Assembly (NCBI RefSeq): GCF_037153985.1
Contig: NZ_JBBAYI010000001.1
Coordinates: forward strand, 248,001 to 312,000
Source: Emticicia sp037153985
GTDB taxonomy: Bacteria > Bacteroidota > Bacteroidia > Cytophagales > Spirosomataceae
Direction of reading: 5' to 3'
Length of the DNA: 64,000 bases
Shown: in pieces, positions 8,130 to 17,290 of the stretch
How positions within the stretch are numbered: position 1 is the stretch's first letter
Layout of the letters: each line of letters begins with the position of its first letter
Translations under genes and position numbers: made by a program
Notes under the pieces: generated by a model
Seen by the model: only the letters and a program-made list of their open reading frames with translations
Told to the model about the DNA's origin: nothing
Database searches by the model: none

Positions 8130-10409
8130 TTAATGCTTAGATAATTGTGCCGTAAGCCCAAGAAAGTACGAACGCCCATACGACATAGGCACACTTCCAC
8201 TACCTGCGCTATGAGCGCCACCAGTATCAACTGCCGTATTGTTTATGCGTGTCACATTGAATAGATTGCGGACTCCTGCTAACAGGGAAAAGTGTTTATA
8301 AAAAATTTTGTTGAAGGTCAGGTCAGAAGTATGGAAGCCAGATGTTTCGGCCAGCCTAGTCTGTAAGGCAGCCTCAGTAGAAACAGCCTGATAACTCGGT
8401 TGTTTGCCTGTATATTTGTAAAAGAAATTAATACTAGCCCCTAACTTTGGGAAAGAATAACGGATGTTACTATTAATTTCGTTCGACCAAACAAATTCTG
8501 GCAGACTTTCGGTTGCTGAAAAACGATTAAATCTGCCAATATATGAATAACCCAGTGTAGCCTGTAAATTATTCCAGAAAATTGTATTATTCCATGTTAT
8601 CCCCGTTGTTTTGTAAGTGTCAATATTGATATAAGTCGATACTCTGGTATCATTCGGGTCTATGCCAATTGAAATTAAGTTATTGAAAAAGTTATAAAAG
8701 CCCCCAAGCGTGGTATTTACCCTTAGTTCGGCTTTATTGATTAGCTGGTACGAAAGAAAAGCATTAAAGCTATTGGAATTTTCGGCTTTGAGGTTCGTAT
8801 TACCACGGATAGCATGATTACTATCGAAAAAAGTAAAGTATAGTTCTCTTAAAGCCGGCGAACGAAACCCACGGGCATAAGCTATTCTTAAATCAAGCCC
8901 TTTAGCTAGCTTAAACTTTGTATTAACAGAAGGAATAACAGGTGGCGCATCGTAAACAGAGTTTTTGAGGAATCTTAAACCCGGCCTGATATTAATATTC
9001 GGATTTAATTTAAATTCGGAAGAGATAAAATAAGCAAACTCGTTGATGGTGGGCGTGCCTTCAATTCGAGCACCTGAACTGGAATTGATATTAATTTCTA
9101 CCCCGTGCTGCACCGATATATGTTCAGTGGGCTTATGCTGGGCGGTTACTCTTACAAAACTTGTCTGAAATAATGACTTATCCTGTGCCCCATCAACTAA
9201 CGATAGTGTCCGCCTGTTTCTTACGAGGTCAATATCTGTGGTTTGTGTTTTACGACTATAATCTGTGTAAGATAACGCTGCTATAAGGTTGTTTTTAGTA
9301 TTAAACTGATATTCGGCCTGTAATTGATGAAACCATCTGTTAGTGATATAATACTGGTCAGTTGCCGATAAATTATTTGTCTGGGTACTCACATACGTAT
9401 TTCCTAAACTTTTTAAGGTTTCGTTAGTGCCATTAAAACGATACCATGCATTAAGTTTTTCGGTACGATACGAAACACCAGCGGTTGATAAATATTGTTC
9501 TTTGGGCATCCACTCTTTGGCGCGCCCTATTGAGCTTCCCTGCCACCCACCAAAAAAGTTGCGAGAAAAATTACCAGATACCTGCCAGCCTTTTTTTTGC
9601 CAGCCCAAACCCAGAAATTCATTGTGTGTACCTGCCCCCTGAAAGGGCTTATATTCTTGTGCCGATGTTTCTTCCTGCGCACGGGCTGTAAGTGTCCAAG
9701 TAGCTTCTGATTCGTTTTTTTTGGTAATGATATTAATTACTCCGGCAAGTGCATCGGTCCCATAAGTAACCGACATAGGCCCCTCTACTATTTCTATTCT
9801 GTCGATAATATTAATATCAATCTGGCCGATGCTTTCACGGGTTGAGCCTCTGTCAACTAGTGGTACTCCATCCAATAGTACCTTTACGTTTTGGCCCGAC
9901 ATACCCATTAGTTGAACATCAGTGGTTCCTAGAGTAAGGTCGTTTGAAAATCGCATCCCCAATTCAGTATTCAATACATTCTGTATACTGGTAGCCCCCC
10001 GAAGTCTGATTTGTTCATTGGTAATGGTACGTATCTGATACACCGAGTTCCTGATAGATTGCGGCCCGAACTGTCCGGTTATTACTACATCCTGTAACTC
10101 GTTTGTTTTTTCATTGAGTAGTATATCTCCGGCATTCGTAATCCTATTGGGTTCTATGTATACCTCTTTTTCATAGTTCTGGTACCCTATAAACTGGATT
10201 ATTAAGCGATGCCTGCCAGCAGGTGCATTCAAGTTAAAACTTCCGTCTGCCTGCGTTAGTTGGCCTGTACGGGTATTTTTAAACATAACAGTGGCACCAG
10301 ATAAAGCACCGTTTTTATCAATAACTCTGCCATTAACGCTGCCTTTTGGTTGCTGTGCTACTGTAATTGTAGCCGTATATATTAATATGAGTAGATATAA
10401 AATTCGCAT
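8130..10409 (-). CDS. TonB-dependent receptor, HmuR/heme-receptor-like
   Basis: This 759-residue outer-membrane receptor has a signal peptide ending near residue 18. A carboxypeptidase-regulatory-like domain follows (about 22-100, GSVNGRVIDKNGALSGATV). Next come a TonB-box-like LQDVVITGQ at 105-113, a plug domain (about 115-235, ending AGVINIITKK) and a 22-strand-type barrel to the C-terminus. The sequence YARGFRSPALRELYF followed by His532 and GNTNLKAENS resembles the FRAP-His-NPNL arrangement known from bacterial heme receptors. With the HmuY-like gene next in the operon, heme or an iron complex is the probable substrate (inference). Two operator-like inverted repeats overlap its promoter. 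Confidence 0.88.
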   Translation of the reverse strand: MRILYLLILIYTATITVAQQPKGSVNGRVIDKNGALSGATVMFKNTRTGQLTQADGSFNLNAPAGRHRLIIQFIGYQNYEKEVYIEPNRITNAGDILLNEKTNELQDVVITGQFGPQSIRNSVYQIRTITNEQIRLRGATSIQNVLNTELGMRFSNDLTLGTTDVQLMGMSGQNVKVLLDGVPLVDRGSTRESIGQIDINIIDRIEIVEGPMSVTYGTDALAGVINIITKKNESEATWTLTARAQEETSAQEYKPFQGAGTHNEFLGLGWQKKGWQVSGNFSRNFFGGWQGSSIGRAKEWMPKEQYLSTAGVSYRTEKLNAWYRFNGTNETLKSLGNTYVSTQTNNLSATDQYYITNRWFHQLQAEYQFNTKNNLIAALSYTDYSRKTQTTDIDLVRNRRTLSLVDGAQDKSLFQTSFVRVTAQHKPTEHISVQHGVEININSSSGARIEGTPTINEFAYFISSEFKLNPNINIRPGLRFLKNSVYDAPPVIPSVNTKFKLAKGLDLRIAYARGFRSPALRELYFTFFDSNHAIRGNTNLKAENSNSFNAFLSYQLINKAELRVNTTLGGFYNFFNNLISIGIDPNDTRVSTYINIDTYKTTGITWNNTIFWNNLQATLGYSYIGRFNRFSATESLPEFVWSNEINSNIRYSFPKLGASINFFYKYTGKQPSYQAVSTEAALQTRLAETSGFHTSDLTFNKIFYKHFSLLAGVRNLFNVTRINNTAVDTGGAHSAGSGSVPMSYGRSYFLGLTAQLSKH

Positions 10410-10416
10410 TTTATTT

Positions 10417-10439
10417 TTATTTAGACTTAATATAAATAA
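10417..10439. promoter_or_regulatory. Operator-like inverted repeat, proximal copy
   Basis: TTATTTA and TAAATAA form perfect 7-bp arms around a 9-base spacer, 8 bases upstream of the receptor ATG and over the predicted transcription start. It is a near copy of the box at 10457-10479, exactly 40 bases away. The position suggests a repressor site, perhaps for an iron- or heme-responsive regulator. Confidence 0.55.
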
Positions 10440-10444
10440 TGATG

Positions 10445-10476
10445 CAAATATTATATTTATTTAGACTAATTACAAA
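10445..10476 (-). promoter_or_regulatory. Promoter of the HmuR/HmuY-like operon
   Basis: The minus strand reads TTTG (10473-10476), exactly 19 bases, then TAATATTTG (10445-10453). This fits the Bacteroidota vegetative promoter with one extra base inside the -7 box. The predicted start near 10438 leaves a leader of about 30 bases before the receptor ATG. Confidence 0.6.
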
Positions 10477-10479
10477 TAA
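10457..10479. promoter_or_regulatory. Operator-like inverted repeat, distal copy
   Basis: TTATTT and AAATAA arms occur in the same 23-base layout as the proximal copy. Both copies share TTATTTAGACT and AAATAATGA at a 40-base offset. This copy covers the -33 TTTG of the receptor promoter. Confidence 0.55.
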
Positions 10480-10602
10480 TGAATAAATTTAAATCGATTA
10501 ATCTGTAAGTATTTTTAGTAAGTTGTTGATTATTAGTTAATTACAAGAAGCATTTTCAGATGATGCGAAAGACCCTAATAAAATGGATTAAGGAATACAT
10601 AC

Positions 10603-10639
10603 AAAAAACTGCACCACCTAATACTTAGATGGTGCAGTT
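10603..10639 (-). terminator. Intrinsic terminator of the small secreted protein gene
   Basis: AACTGCACCA and TGGTGCAGTT form a 10-bp perfect stem with a 13-base loop. On the minus strand it is followed by six T residues. It lies about 55 bases past the stop of the 136-residue protein gene. Confidence 0.75.
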
Positions 10640-10695
10640 ACAAAGGTTTTGTGAGGACTATAATGTAATGAATATCTGACTACTTTTCATGATGA

Positions 10696-11106
10696 TTAAC
10701 GATTTCTAGCTAACGTTACATCACGGTTGATTTCTGTACGGATTACGAAGTTCTGAGTAATTTTTTCGCCCGCTGTTTCAACAACAAAAGTATACTCGCC
10801 ATCAACCAGATTTGAAAGGTTGAATGCTTTTAAGTAAACGGCATTACCAGAAGTATATTCGTTGTAGAACACAGTACGGTCTTTGTCAAGTAAGTATACC
10901 TGTGCTTTTTGTTTCGACGGGTTTTCAAATGTTAATTTGAAGCGAAGACCACCCAGATTCTGGATGTTAAGATTGCTAACTTTCTCTAAAGTGCTTACCT
11001 TTCCGGCTGAAGCATTAGATTGTGCAAAACCATTAATTGTTGATGATGCAATGATTGCGATTACTACTACGATTGCTTTCATAAGTTTCTTTGTGTTTGT
11101 TTTCAT
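10696..11106 (-). CDS. Small secreted protein, probable beta-sandwich; family not recognised
   Basis: This 136-residue protein has a clear signal peptide (KKLMKAIVVVIAIIASS...GFAQ) and no lipobox. The mature part, about 105 residues, alternates hydrophobic and polar residues like an Ig-like or fibronectin-like sandwich (LRFKLTFENPSKQKAQVYLLDKD, then LVDGEYTFVVETAGEKITQNFVI). The last segment resembles the GEYTF...G...T..F pattern of DUF3244-like and sorting-domain-like Bacteroidota proteins, but I cannot assign a family. It is monocistronic with its own promoter and terminator, which suggests a well-expressed envelope or secreted protein. Confidence 0.75.
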   Translation of the reverse strand: MKTNTKKLMKAIVVVIAIIASSTINGFAQSNASAGKVSTLEKVSNLNIQNLGGLRFKLTFENPSKQKAQVYLLDKDRTVFYNEYTSGNAVYLKAFNLSNLVDGEYTFVVETAGEKITQNFVIRTEINRDVTLARNR

Positions 11107-11511
11107 TGGAGTAATTATTTAAAAGAATAAACTAAAAAAAGTTATACCAGTTATTGCCTCCTTCGAAAACCTTTGTTGATGCAAATTTAGATAACTTATT
11201 GAATACAAGTCAATTAAGAAATTGTAAAAATCGAAAAGTTGTTTTAATAATATACCTCAATATTAGAATAGTGCAACGATTTAAGGAAAATTGCAAGAGA
11301 AAGTTTAAATAATCCTATCAAAAAAGTAGACTATTTTTGAGGTCAGAATTTTCTTTGGGTAAGAAACATTACAATGTGGCTATAAATAGTACAAAAAGCC
11401 CTAAAATCATAAAAAAATGCTTTTTTGACATACCTAAGTAAATAAATATTTTATCAGAGATAATTCATAAAATTTTATTTCCTTCGCATAAAAATTCAGG
11501 TAATAAATAAT
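11107..11511. other. 405-base intergenic region between divergent genes
   Basis: This very AT-rich stretch separates the divergent small secreted protein gene and the ABC-2 operon. It holds the TAAATTTG element at 11182-11189. I see no open frame of useful length, no RNA gene and no strong hairpin. The promoter of the plus-strand ABC operon must lie near its right end, but no exact consensus is visible; TATTTCCTTCG near 11477 is the closest candidate. Confidence 0.6.
11182..11189 (-). promoter_or_regulatory. Promoter -7 element for the small secreted protein gene
   Basis: The minus strand reads TAAATTTG, matching TAnnTTTG, about 75 bases upstream of the start codon. TTG-like triplets lie 16 and 21 bases further upstream, so the -33 element is only approximate. 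Confidence 0.45.
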
Positions 11512-12141
11512 ATGCTTAGTATCAAAAACTTTCTGAAAAGTTATAATAATCATAAAATTTTAGAGATTGAAACACTCCAGATACCCGAAGGTATCCACTG
11601 GATTAAAGGTATTAATGGCTCTGGCAAGTCAACTTTGTTCCGGTCAATTGCTGGAATTTTGCCCTTTGAAGGCGAAATTTTATTTAACAACCTGAATAGT
11701 AAAAAAGATATTGTGGCTTATCGGTTAGCAGTTAATCTGAGTGAAGCAGAGCCACTTTACCCCGACTACCTGAGTGGCTATGACCTGTTAAAATTCATAG
11801 CCGATGCTAAAAAATCGCCTGATGGGCAACTTAATCAACTAGCCGAAAAACTAGGTATTGACCAGTACTGGAAATCACCGATTGGTACTTATTCAAGTGG
11901 AATGCAAAAAAAGATTTCGTTGCTATCTGCCTTTTTAGGGAAGCCCGCATTAATTATGCTCGACGAACCCCTCATTACTATTGACGATAAAAGTGTGCAG
12001 ACCATGTATGAACTTGTAAAAGACTACCATGAAACACAGGGAGTAAGTTTTCTATTATCATCACATCAGGATTTCCGGTTTGAACGCCTGGCTATTAAAA
12101 ATATTTACCTAGTGCAAAACCAAGCAGTAACACAACTATGA
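11512..12141 (+). CDS. ABC transporter ATP-binding protein (ABC-2 type partner)
   Basis: This 209-residue protein is a stand-alone nucleotide-binding domain. It has Walker A GINGSGKST at about 33-41, signature YSSGMQKK (a variant of LSGGQ, common in CcmA/NatA-like subunits), Walker B ALIMLDEP and a switch His in LLSSHQDF. It powers the membrane protein encoded immediately downstream, which its stop overlaps by 4 bases (ATGA). The protein is short for the class, with a minimal alpha-helical subdomain. The transported substrate is unknown. Confidence 0.88.
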   Translation: MLSIKNFLKSYNNHKILEIETLQIPEGIHWIKGINGSGKSTLFRSIAGILPFEGEILFNNLNSKKDIVAYRLAVNLSEAEPLYPDYLSGYDLLKFIADAKKSPDGQLNQLAEKLGIDQYWKSPIGTYSSGMQKKISLLSAFLGKPALIMLDEPLITIDDKSVQTMYELVKDYHETQGVSFLLSSHQDFRFERLAIKNIYLVQNQAVTQL

Positions 12142-13238
12142 AGAGCCTGCTAAAAATATTTAATTTAACTATTGTAAGGGAGTATTATCGCCAGAATGCC
12201 GTATTTATATTTGCCATCATGATGTTCTGCTTTGGTTTTTTAAGAGCCATCGAGCATATCACCTTCATCAAAAGTGCTTTAAAACACCCTTCCATATTAG
12301 CTTTTATTTTTCTGACATGGGCTTTACATGGCGTTAAGGTTATTTTATTTACTTTGCGTATGCTTGAAACCAGACAGAACGAATTTCTTTACCATGCGCG
12401 CTTGTTTAACCCCTTAAAAAGGTTCATAGCTTTTTGTGTATTGCAGCTAAGTCTGATTCAGCTAACTTTTCTTTACTCATTAGCCATGATTAAAATTGGC
12501 ATTGATGAAAAACAATGGGCCGAAATAGGCTATATTATCATTTTTAACTTGTTATTGACAATAGCTGGCGCAGTATTATTCGAATACCGGATTCAGCGAC
12601 CCAATGCCAGTAATACTACCCGAAAGCCAATACAACAATTACTGGCCAGATTTCAGACCCCTGCATATCTGTTCTTTGTGAGGTATCTGTTTGCCAAACA
12701 ACCTGTATTATTGTTATTAACAAAATTATTTGGCTGCCTGATACTGATGGGCGTATGTAATTTATACGTTACTGATGATTACGACGAACGATTACTTTCG
12801 TTAGGAGGCTTACTGGTAGCAGCTGGGCATACTGTTTTTTGTCAGCAATATTTTATCTTTGAAAATAAATATTTGTCAATTACCAGAAATCTACCCTTAA
12901 GCTATCAGGAAAGACTAGCACAGTATGCACTGGCCTATTTCATACTTTTATTACCCGAAATACTGGTCCTGACAAGAAATTTACCTGCCGAAGTAAGTTA
13001 TCTTTTCATGGTTTGTCTGGTGGTTTTTATAGCATCGCTTATTTTTCTTAATCATCATGTACAGTATATTAACAATATCTCGCACGATGCCTTCATGCAA
13101 CGCTTATTTTTTACAGGTGTTTTATTACTTATACTTATTATGTTTAAGATTCCTGTAATTCTGATGGCCTCAGTCAATTTTTTAATCGCTATTTTCGTTT
13201 TCAGGAAACACTATTTTCTGTCAGATTCCAATCAGTAA
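12138..13238 (+). CDS. Multi-pass membrane protein, ABC permease partner
   Basis: This 366-residue protein has about nine to ten hydrophobic helices spread over its whole length. It has no recognisable soluble domain. It overlaps the ATPase gene by 4 bases, which indicates translational coupling and makes it the likely permease subunit of an ABC-2-like transporter. I do not recognise a specific family and conserved ABC-2 motifs are not obvious. The downstream TlpA-like gene starts 4 bases after its stop. Confidence 0.75.
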   Translation: MKSLLKIFNLTIVREYYRQNAVFIFAIMMFCFGFLRAIEHITFIKSALKHPSILAFIFLTWALHGVKVILFTLRMLETRQNEFLYHARLFNPLKRFIAFCVLQLSLIQLTFLYSLAMIKIGIDEKQWAEIGYIIIFNLLLTIAGAVLFEYRIQRPNASNTTRKPIQQLLARFQTPAYLFFVRYLFAKQPVLLLLTKLFGCLILMGVCNLYVTDDYDERLLSLGGLLVAAGHTVFCQQYFIFENKYLSITRNLPLSYQERLAQYALAYFILLLPEILVLTRNLPAEVSYLFMVCLVVFIASLIFLNHHVQYINNISHDAFMQRLFFTGVLLLILIMFKIPVILMASVNFLIAIFVFRKHYFLSDSNQ

Positions 13239-13242
13239 CTAT

Positions 13243-14640
13243 ATGATACGTTTTTTTACCTTTTTTCTTTTCATGGCATCCACCACTTTTGCACAAGGGC
13301 CATTCAGAATATCAGCCGAAGTGCAAAATCCTACCGAACGTAAAGCAATTCTTGTGTTGCATCGTGACTGGATAGGAAACGAAGAAGAATATGAGTTAAC
13401 GCTTAATAATGATAATCGGTTTAGTTTCATTACTAAAATTACCGATATTGCCTACATTGACTTTTATTACGCCGACCAAAGTTTCCACTTCTGGATTGTA
13501 GAGCCTAATGATGAAATTAGTATCAGATTTGATACTAAAAATTTCTGGAAAACATTACAGGTAGCAGGGCAAGGGTCTGAAAAAGGGAACTACTACACCG
13601 AGCATCAACAAAAATTTGAAATAGCGCAGGATTGGGAAAAACAGGTTGAGAAATGGAGAAAAGAACCTTTGAAAAAATATTTTGAAAAGCTAGACCAAGA
13701 ACAAGCGCGCCAGTTAGCTTTTCTGGAAAATTATCAGAATCTATCTCAGACTTTCAGAGACGTACGTAAAGCCGATATTGTTGGGGCAATTCAGAACTAT
13801 AAAGTGGAACTGTTATCGAACAACCAATATAGTAATTTACCACTCGATAGCATCAGAAATATGTTGAAACTGGAAGATATTCCGGCTGCGGCACAAGCGG
13901 CATCACTCGAATACGGAAACACCTACCTGAATCTTGTAGATATGCTTATAGCCCGAGAAGCTGAACGTAAAAAGAAAGAACTGACCGAAACAGAAGAGTA
14001 TTATTTTATTAAGGGCCTTTATACAAAAAAACAGATTTCTCTGGAGCTTGCCGAACGCCTGTTGGGTTTCAAACTAAAAAATATGATTGATGCCAACGGG
14101 ATTCCGACAAAAGTTTTGAATGCCTCTTATGATTATCTGGGCTTAGTACAAAACCGAGATTATAAAAACTATATTAATCAGTTAGTTAATTTACAAAGAA
14201 ATTTCGTGAAAGGCTCTCCGGCTAAAGCCTTTACTTTGAAGGATATTGATGGAAAAGAAGTATCGCTGAAAGATTTTAACGGAAAAGTAGTATTTCTTGA
14301 TTTCTGGGCAAGCTGGTGCGGCCCTTGTATTTATGACATGAAATTTACCGAAAAAGCAAAAACCTATTTTAAAGATAAAGATGTGGTTTTTATACAGATT
14401 TCGATGGACACAGAGAGCGAGTGGAGAGAAGCCATAAAACTGTATGATTTGAAAGGTATCAATCTACGTGTTGACGATAACGGCACACTTATTAAAAATT
14501 ATGCTGTAACAAGTGTTCCTTCGTATTTTCTGATAGATAAAAACGGAAACTTTGCGCTTTCCAAAACCATTGACCCAAGCGACAATGAAGGTAAAACCCT
14601 GATTCAGCAAATTGAAGAAGTGCTTAACAAAGAAGAATAA
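13243..14640 (+). CDS. TlpA-like thioredoxin-domain protein with long N-terminal region
   Basis: This 465-residue exported protein has a signal peptide ending around TFAQG. Residues about 20-110 form a beta-rich DUF4369-like domain, followed by a mostly helical middle (about 115-310). The C-terminal thioredoxin domain has WASWCGPC with Cys359 and Cys362 and a cis-Pro in TSVPSYFLID near 426. It should be a periplasmic thiol-disulfide oxidoreductase; Bacteroidota proteins of this build are common. It is cotranscribed with the ABC-2 pair (4-base gap), a less common association. Confidence 0.85.
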   Translation: MIRFFTFFLFMASTTFAQGPFRISAEVQNPTERKAILVLHRDWIGNEEEYELTLNNDNRFSFITKITDIAYIDFYYADQSFHFWIVEPNDEISIRFDTKNFWKTLQVAGQGSEKGNYYTEHQQKFEIAQDWEKQVEKWRKEPLKKYFEKLDQEQARQLAFLENYQNLSQTFRDVRKADIVGAIQNYKVELLSNNQYSNLPLDSIRNMLKLEDIPAAAQAASLEYGNTYLNLVDMLIAREAERKKKELTETEEYYFIKGLYTKKQISLELAERLLGFKLKNMIDANGIPTKVLNASYDYLGLVQNRDYKNYINQLVNLQRNFVKGSPAKAFTLKDIDGKEVSLKDFNGKVVFLDFWASWCGPCIYDMKFTEKAKTYFKDKDVVFIQISMDTESEWREAIKLYDLKGINLRVDDNGTLIKNYAVTSVPSYFLIDKNGNFALSKTIDPSDNEGKTLIQQIEEVLNKEE

Positions 14641-14856
14641 TAAATAACGGGCTGGCTATTGGTAGTACTTTTTGCCAATGGTTAGCTCATTTAGTAAAAG
14701 AGCCAGTAAAATATTCATCTGGAAAGAATTTTCTGTTACTCTACGAATCTTATTAAAATAGTTTAAGTATTTTTAATAAGAATTTTGGTTTTAAACCATC
14801 AATTACTCCCTTTTTTTAACGTTCTTTGCAGTATATATTACTGTAAAATTTTCTGT

Positions 14857-15741
14857 ATGCTACAATCAATGACTGGTTTTGGCTCGACAACCCTCGAAAA
14901 TGCCAAAATTTCTGTAACTATCGAAATTAAATCTCTCAACTCTAAATTTTTTGATATTTATTGTCGGATTCCAAGAGGCTATTCTGAACGTGAAGTGGAA
15001 ATCAGAAACATACTGACTCAGGAACTGGAAAGAGGCAAAGTAGAATTTGTAATGACTGTTACCCCTAAAGAAGATGCAGGGGCATCAACAGCAGTAAACA
15101 GAGCTTTGGTAAAAGCCTATTTTAAAGATTTAAAAGCTACATCGCTCGAATTGGGTTTTGAACCAAACCCGACCGAGATTCTGAGAATGGCAACTATGAT
15201 GCCTAATGCCTTTAATACTGATGCCTTAAGTGAAGCCGATGCACAGGCAGAATGGGACTTAATGAAAAATGCGATTGGTCAGGCTATTGCTAAATGTAAA
15301 GATTTCCGTTTGCAGGAAGGTAAAAATACAGAGATAAAGTTCAGAGAATATATCGAAAATATTAAAAACCTACTGGCCCAAATAGAAGAGCAAGACCCCA
15401 AGCGTATTCCGTTAGTACGGGAACGTATTGAAAAATCGGTGTCTGACTGGTTACAAAACGAAAACTTCGACAAAAACCGATTTGAGCAGGAGCTCATCTA
15501 TTATGTAGAAAAATTTGATATTTCAGAAGAGAAAGTTCGTCTGAAAAACCACCTTGAGTATTTTGTAAAGGAGTTAAAAACGGCGTCTAATGGTAAACGT
15601 TTAAACTTTATTGCTCAGGAAATTGGTCGCGAAGTAAATACTATCGGTTCAAAGGCTAACGATTCGCTCATTCAGCGGCTGGTAGTTCAGATGAAAGACG
15701 AACTCGAAAAGATAAAGGAACAAACAATGAATATTGTTTAA
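14857..15741 (+). CDS. yicC: YicC-family protein (endoribonuclease-like)
   Basis: This is a 294-residue cytoplasmic protein. The N-terminus MLQSMTGFGSTTLENAKISV and IEIKSLNSKFFDIYCRIPRG match the YicC N-terminal domain. The C-terminal DUF1732 region ends with LRLKNHLEYF-like and GKRLNFIAQEIGREVNTIGSKAND segments, which are highly conserved. Family members are reported as RNases that act on small RNAs. The frame stays open to an ATG at 14785, but the extra 24 residues have no family match. I place the start at 14857, which gives the normal family length. Neighbouring enolase has its own promoter. Confidence 0.92.
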   Translation: MLQSMTGFGSTTLENAKISVTIEIKSLNSKFFDIYCRIPRGYSEREVEIRNILTQELERGKVEFVMTVTPKEDAGASTAVNRALVKAYFKDLKATSLELGFEPNPTEILRMATMMPNAFNTDALSEADAQAEWDLMKNAIGQAIAKCKDFRLQEGKNTEIKFREYIENIKNLLAQIEEQDPKRIPLVRERIEKSVSDWLQNENFDKNRFEQELIYYVEKFDISEEKVRLKNHLEYFVKELKTASNGKRLNFIAQEIGREVNTIGSKANDSLIQRLVVQMKDELEKIKEQTMNIV

Positions 15742-15750
15742 AAATATCTG

Positions 15751-15758
15751 TACTTTTG
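15751..15758 (+). promoter_or_regulatory. Promoter -7 element for enolase
   Basis: TACTTTTG followed by CA matches the TAnnTTTG consensus, about 80 bases upstream of the enolase ATG. No exact TTTG lies at the ideal distance upstream. Confidence 0.5.
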
Positions 15759-15840
15759 CATTAAATTATTAATAAAGTACCTGAATTATTATTGATTTTA
15801 TAATTTATTACCAATAACTCTAAATTTTTATAGTTGAATT

Positions 15841-17118
15841 ATGAGCCAAATTGTTAGAGTACACGCCAGACAAATTCTTGATTCAAGAGGAAACCCTACT
15901 GTTGAGGTAGACATCCTGACTGATAATGGTTATTTGGGACGTGCCGCTGTACCTTCTGGTGCTTCAACAGGAGCGCACGAAGCAGTTGAACTAAGAGACG
16001 ATGACCCTAAAACTTACGTAGGTAAAGGTGTATTAAAAGCCGTAGCCAATGTAAATAATATCATAGCTCCAGAAATACTAGGTGCAAATGTTTTTGAGCA
16101 AGGTTTGATTGATAAAATCATGATTGACCTTGACGGTACCCCAAACAAAGGAAACTTAGGAGCCAATGCTATTTTAGGCGTGTCATTAGCAGTAGCAAAA
16201 GCAGCTGCTTTTGAAGCGGGTTTATCGTTGTTCCGTTATTTGGGTGGGGTTAATGCTAACACATTACCTGTACCTATGATGAACATCCTTAACGGAGGTT
16301 CTCACGCTGATAACTCTATCGATTTTCAGGAGTTTATGGTAATGCCTGCAAAGGCTGATTCTTTCTCTCAGGCACTACGCATGGGTACTGAAATCTTCCA
16401 TAACCTGAAAAAAGTATTGAAATCGAAAGGTTATTCAACAAACGTAGGCGATGAAGGTGGTTTTGCACCAAATATCAAATCGAACGAAGAAGCTATCGAG
16501 ATAGTACTACAATCTATCGAAAAAGCAGGTTTCAAACCGGGCGAAGATGTATTTATTGCAATGGATGCAGCCGCTTCTGAATTCTACAATGCAGAAACTG
16601 GTCTTTATACATTCAAAAAATCAGACGGTAAACAATTAAACTCTGCCGAAATGGCCGCTTATTGGGAAACATGGGTAAACAAATATCCGATTATCTCAAT
16701 TGAAGATGGTATGGCTGAAGACGATTGGGCAGGTTGGGCTGAACAAACAAGATTAATTGGTAGCAAATGCCAATTAGTAGGTGATGACTTGTTCGTTACA
16801 AACGTAAGCCGCTTGCAAGAAGGTATCGATAAAGGTATTGCCAATGCCATTCTTGTAAAAGTTAACCAGATTGGCTCATTAACAGAAACTATCAATGCGG
16901 TTAACCTTGCGCATAGAAACAAATATAAGAGCATTATGTCGCACCGTTCTGGTGAAACAGAAGACTCAACAATTGCCGATTTAGCAGTAGCTTTAAATAC
17001 AGGGCAAATTAAAACAGGTTCGGCGTCTCGTTCTGACCGTATGGCTAAATACAACCAGTTGCTTCGTATCGAAGAAGAACTAGGAGAAATGGCCTATTTC
17101 CCTGGCTTGAAGTTTTAA
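15841..17118 (+). CDS. eno: Enolase (phosphopyruvate hydratase)
   Basis: This 425-residue glycolytic enzyme converts 2-phosphoglycerate to phosphoenolpyruvate in the cytoplasm. All landmarks are present: ARQILDSRGNPTVEVD at the N-terminus, the mobile loop GASTGAHEAVELRD, NVGDEGGFAPN, the Mg ligands in AMDAAASEF, IEDGMAEDDW and GDDLFVTN, the signature ILVKVNQIGSLTET, and SHRSGETEDSTIADLAV with GQIKTGSASRSDR. It has normal family length and no deletions. It is monocistronic, with a promoter element about 80 bases upstream and a strong terminator downstream. Confidence 0.98.
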   Translation: MSQIVRVHARQILDSRGNPTVEVDILTDNGYLGRAAVPSGASTGAHEAVELRDDDPKTYVGKGVLKAVANVNNIIAPEILGANVFEQGLIDKIMIDLDGTPNKGNLGANAILGVSLAVAKAAAFEAGLSLFRYLGGVNANTLPVPMMNILNGGSHADNSIDFQEFMVMPAKADSFSQALRMGTEIFHNLKKVLKSKGYSTNVGDEGGFAPNIKSNEEAIEIVLQSIEKAGFKPGEDVFIAMDAAASEFYNAETGLYTFKKSDGKQLNSAEMAAYWETWVNKYPIISIEDGMAEDDWAGWAEQTRLIGSKCQLVGDDLFVTNVSRLQEGIDKGIANAILVKVNQIGSLTETINAVNLAHRNKYKSIMSHRSGETEDSTIADLAVALNTGQIKTGSASRSDRMAKYNQLLRIEEELGEMAYFPGLKF

Positions 17119-17135
17119 TGAATAGCATTAATCTG

Positions 17136-17174
17136 AAAAAAGCACCAGACAATAAAAATGTTCTGGTGCTTTTT
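17136..17174 (+). terminator. Intrinsic terminator of enolase
   Basis: AAAAAGCACCAGA and TCTGGTGCTTTTT pair perfectly around a 12-base loop, with more T residues after it, about 20 bases past the enolase stop. Confidence 0.88.
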
Positions 17175-17290
17175 GTTTTTATGGTTTCAATCTTTATTTT
17201 TGACGTATAAATCGTGCTTTAAATTATTTCCTGATTCAAATTTTCAGAGCCGTGAAAACGTTTTGCTGAAAATATAAGCTTTATACTCCT

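Noticed and set aside
14785..14856. Upstream ATG extending YicC by 24 residues
   Set aside because: The extension does not match the family, while MLQSMTGFG at 14857 does.
16659..17054. A 131-codon minus-strand frame inside enolase
   Set aside because: Antisense shadow of a strongly conserved gene, with no independent evidence.
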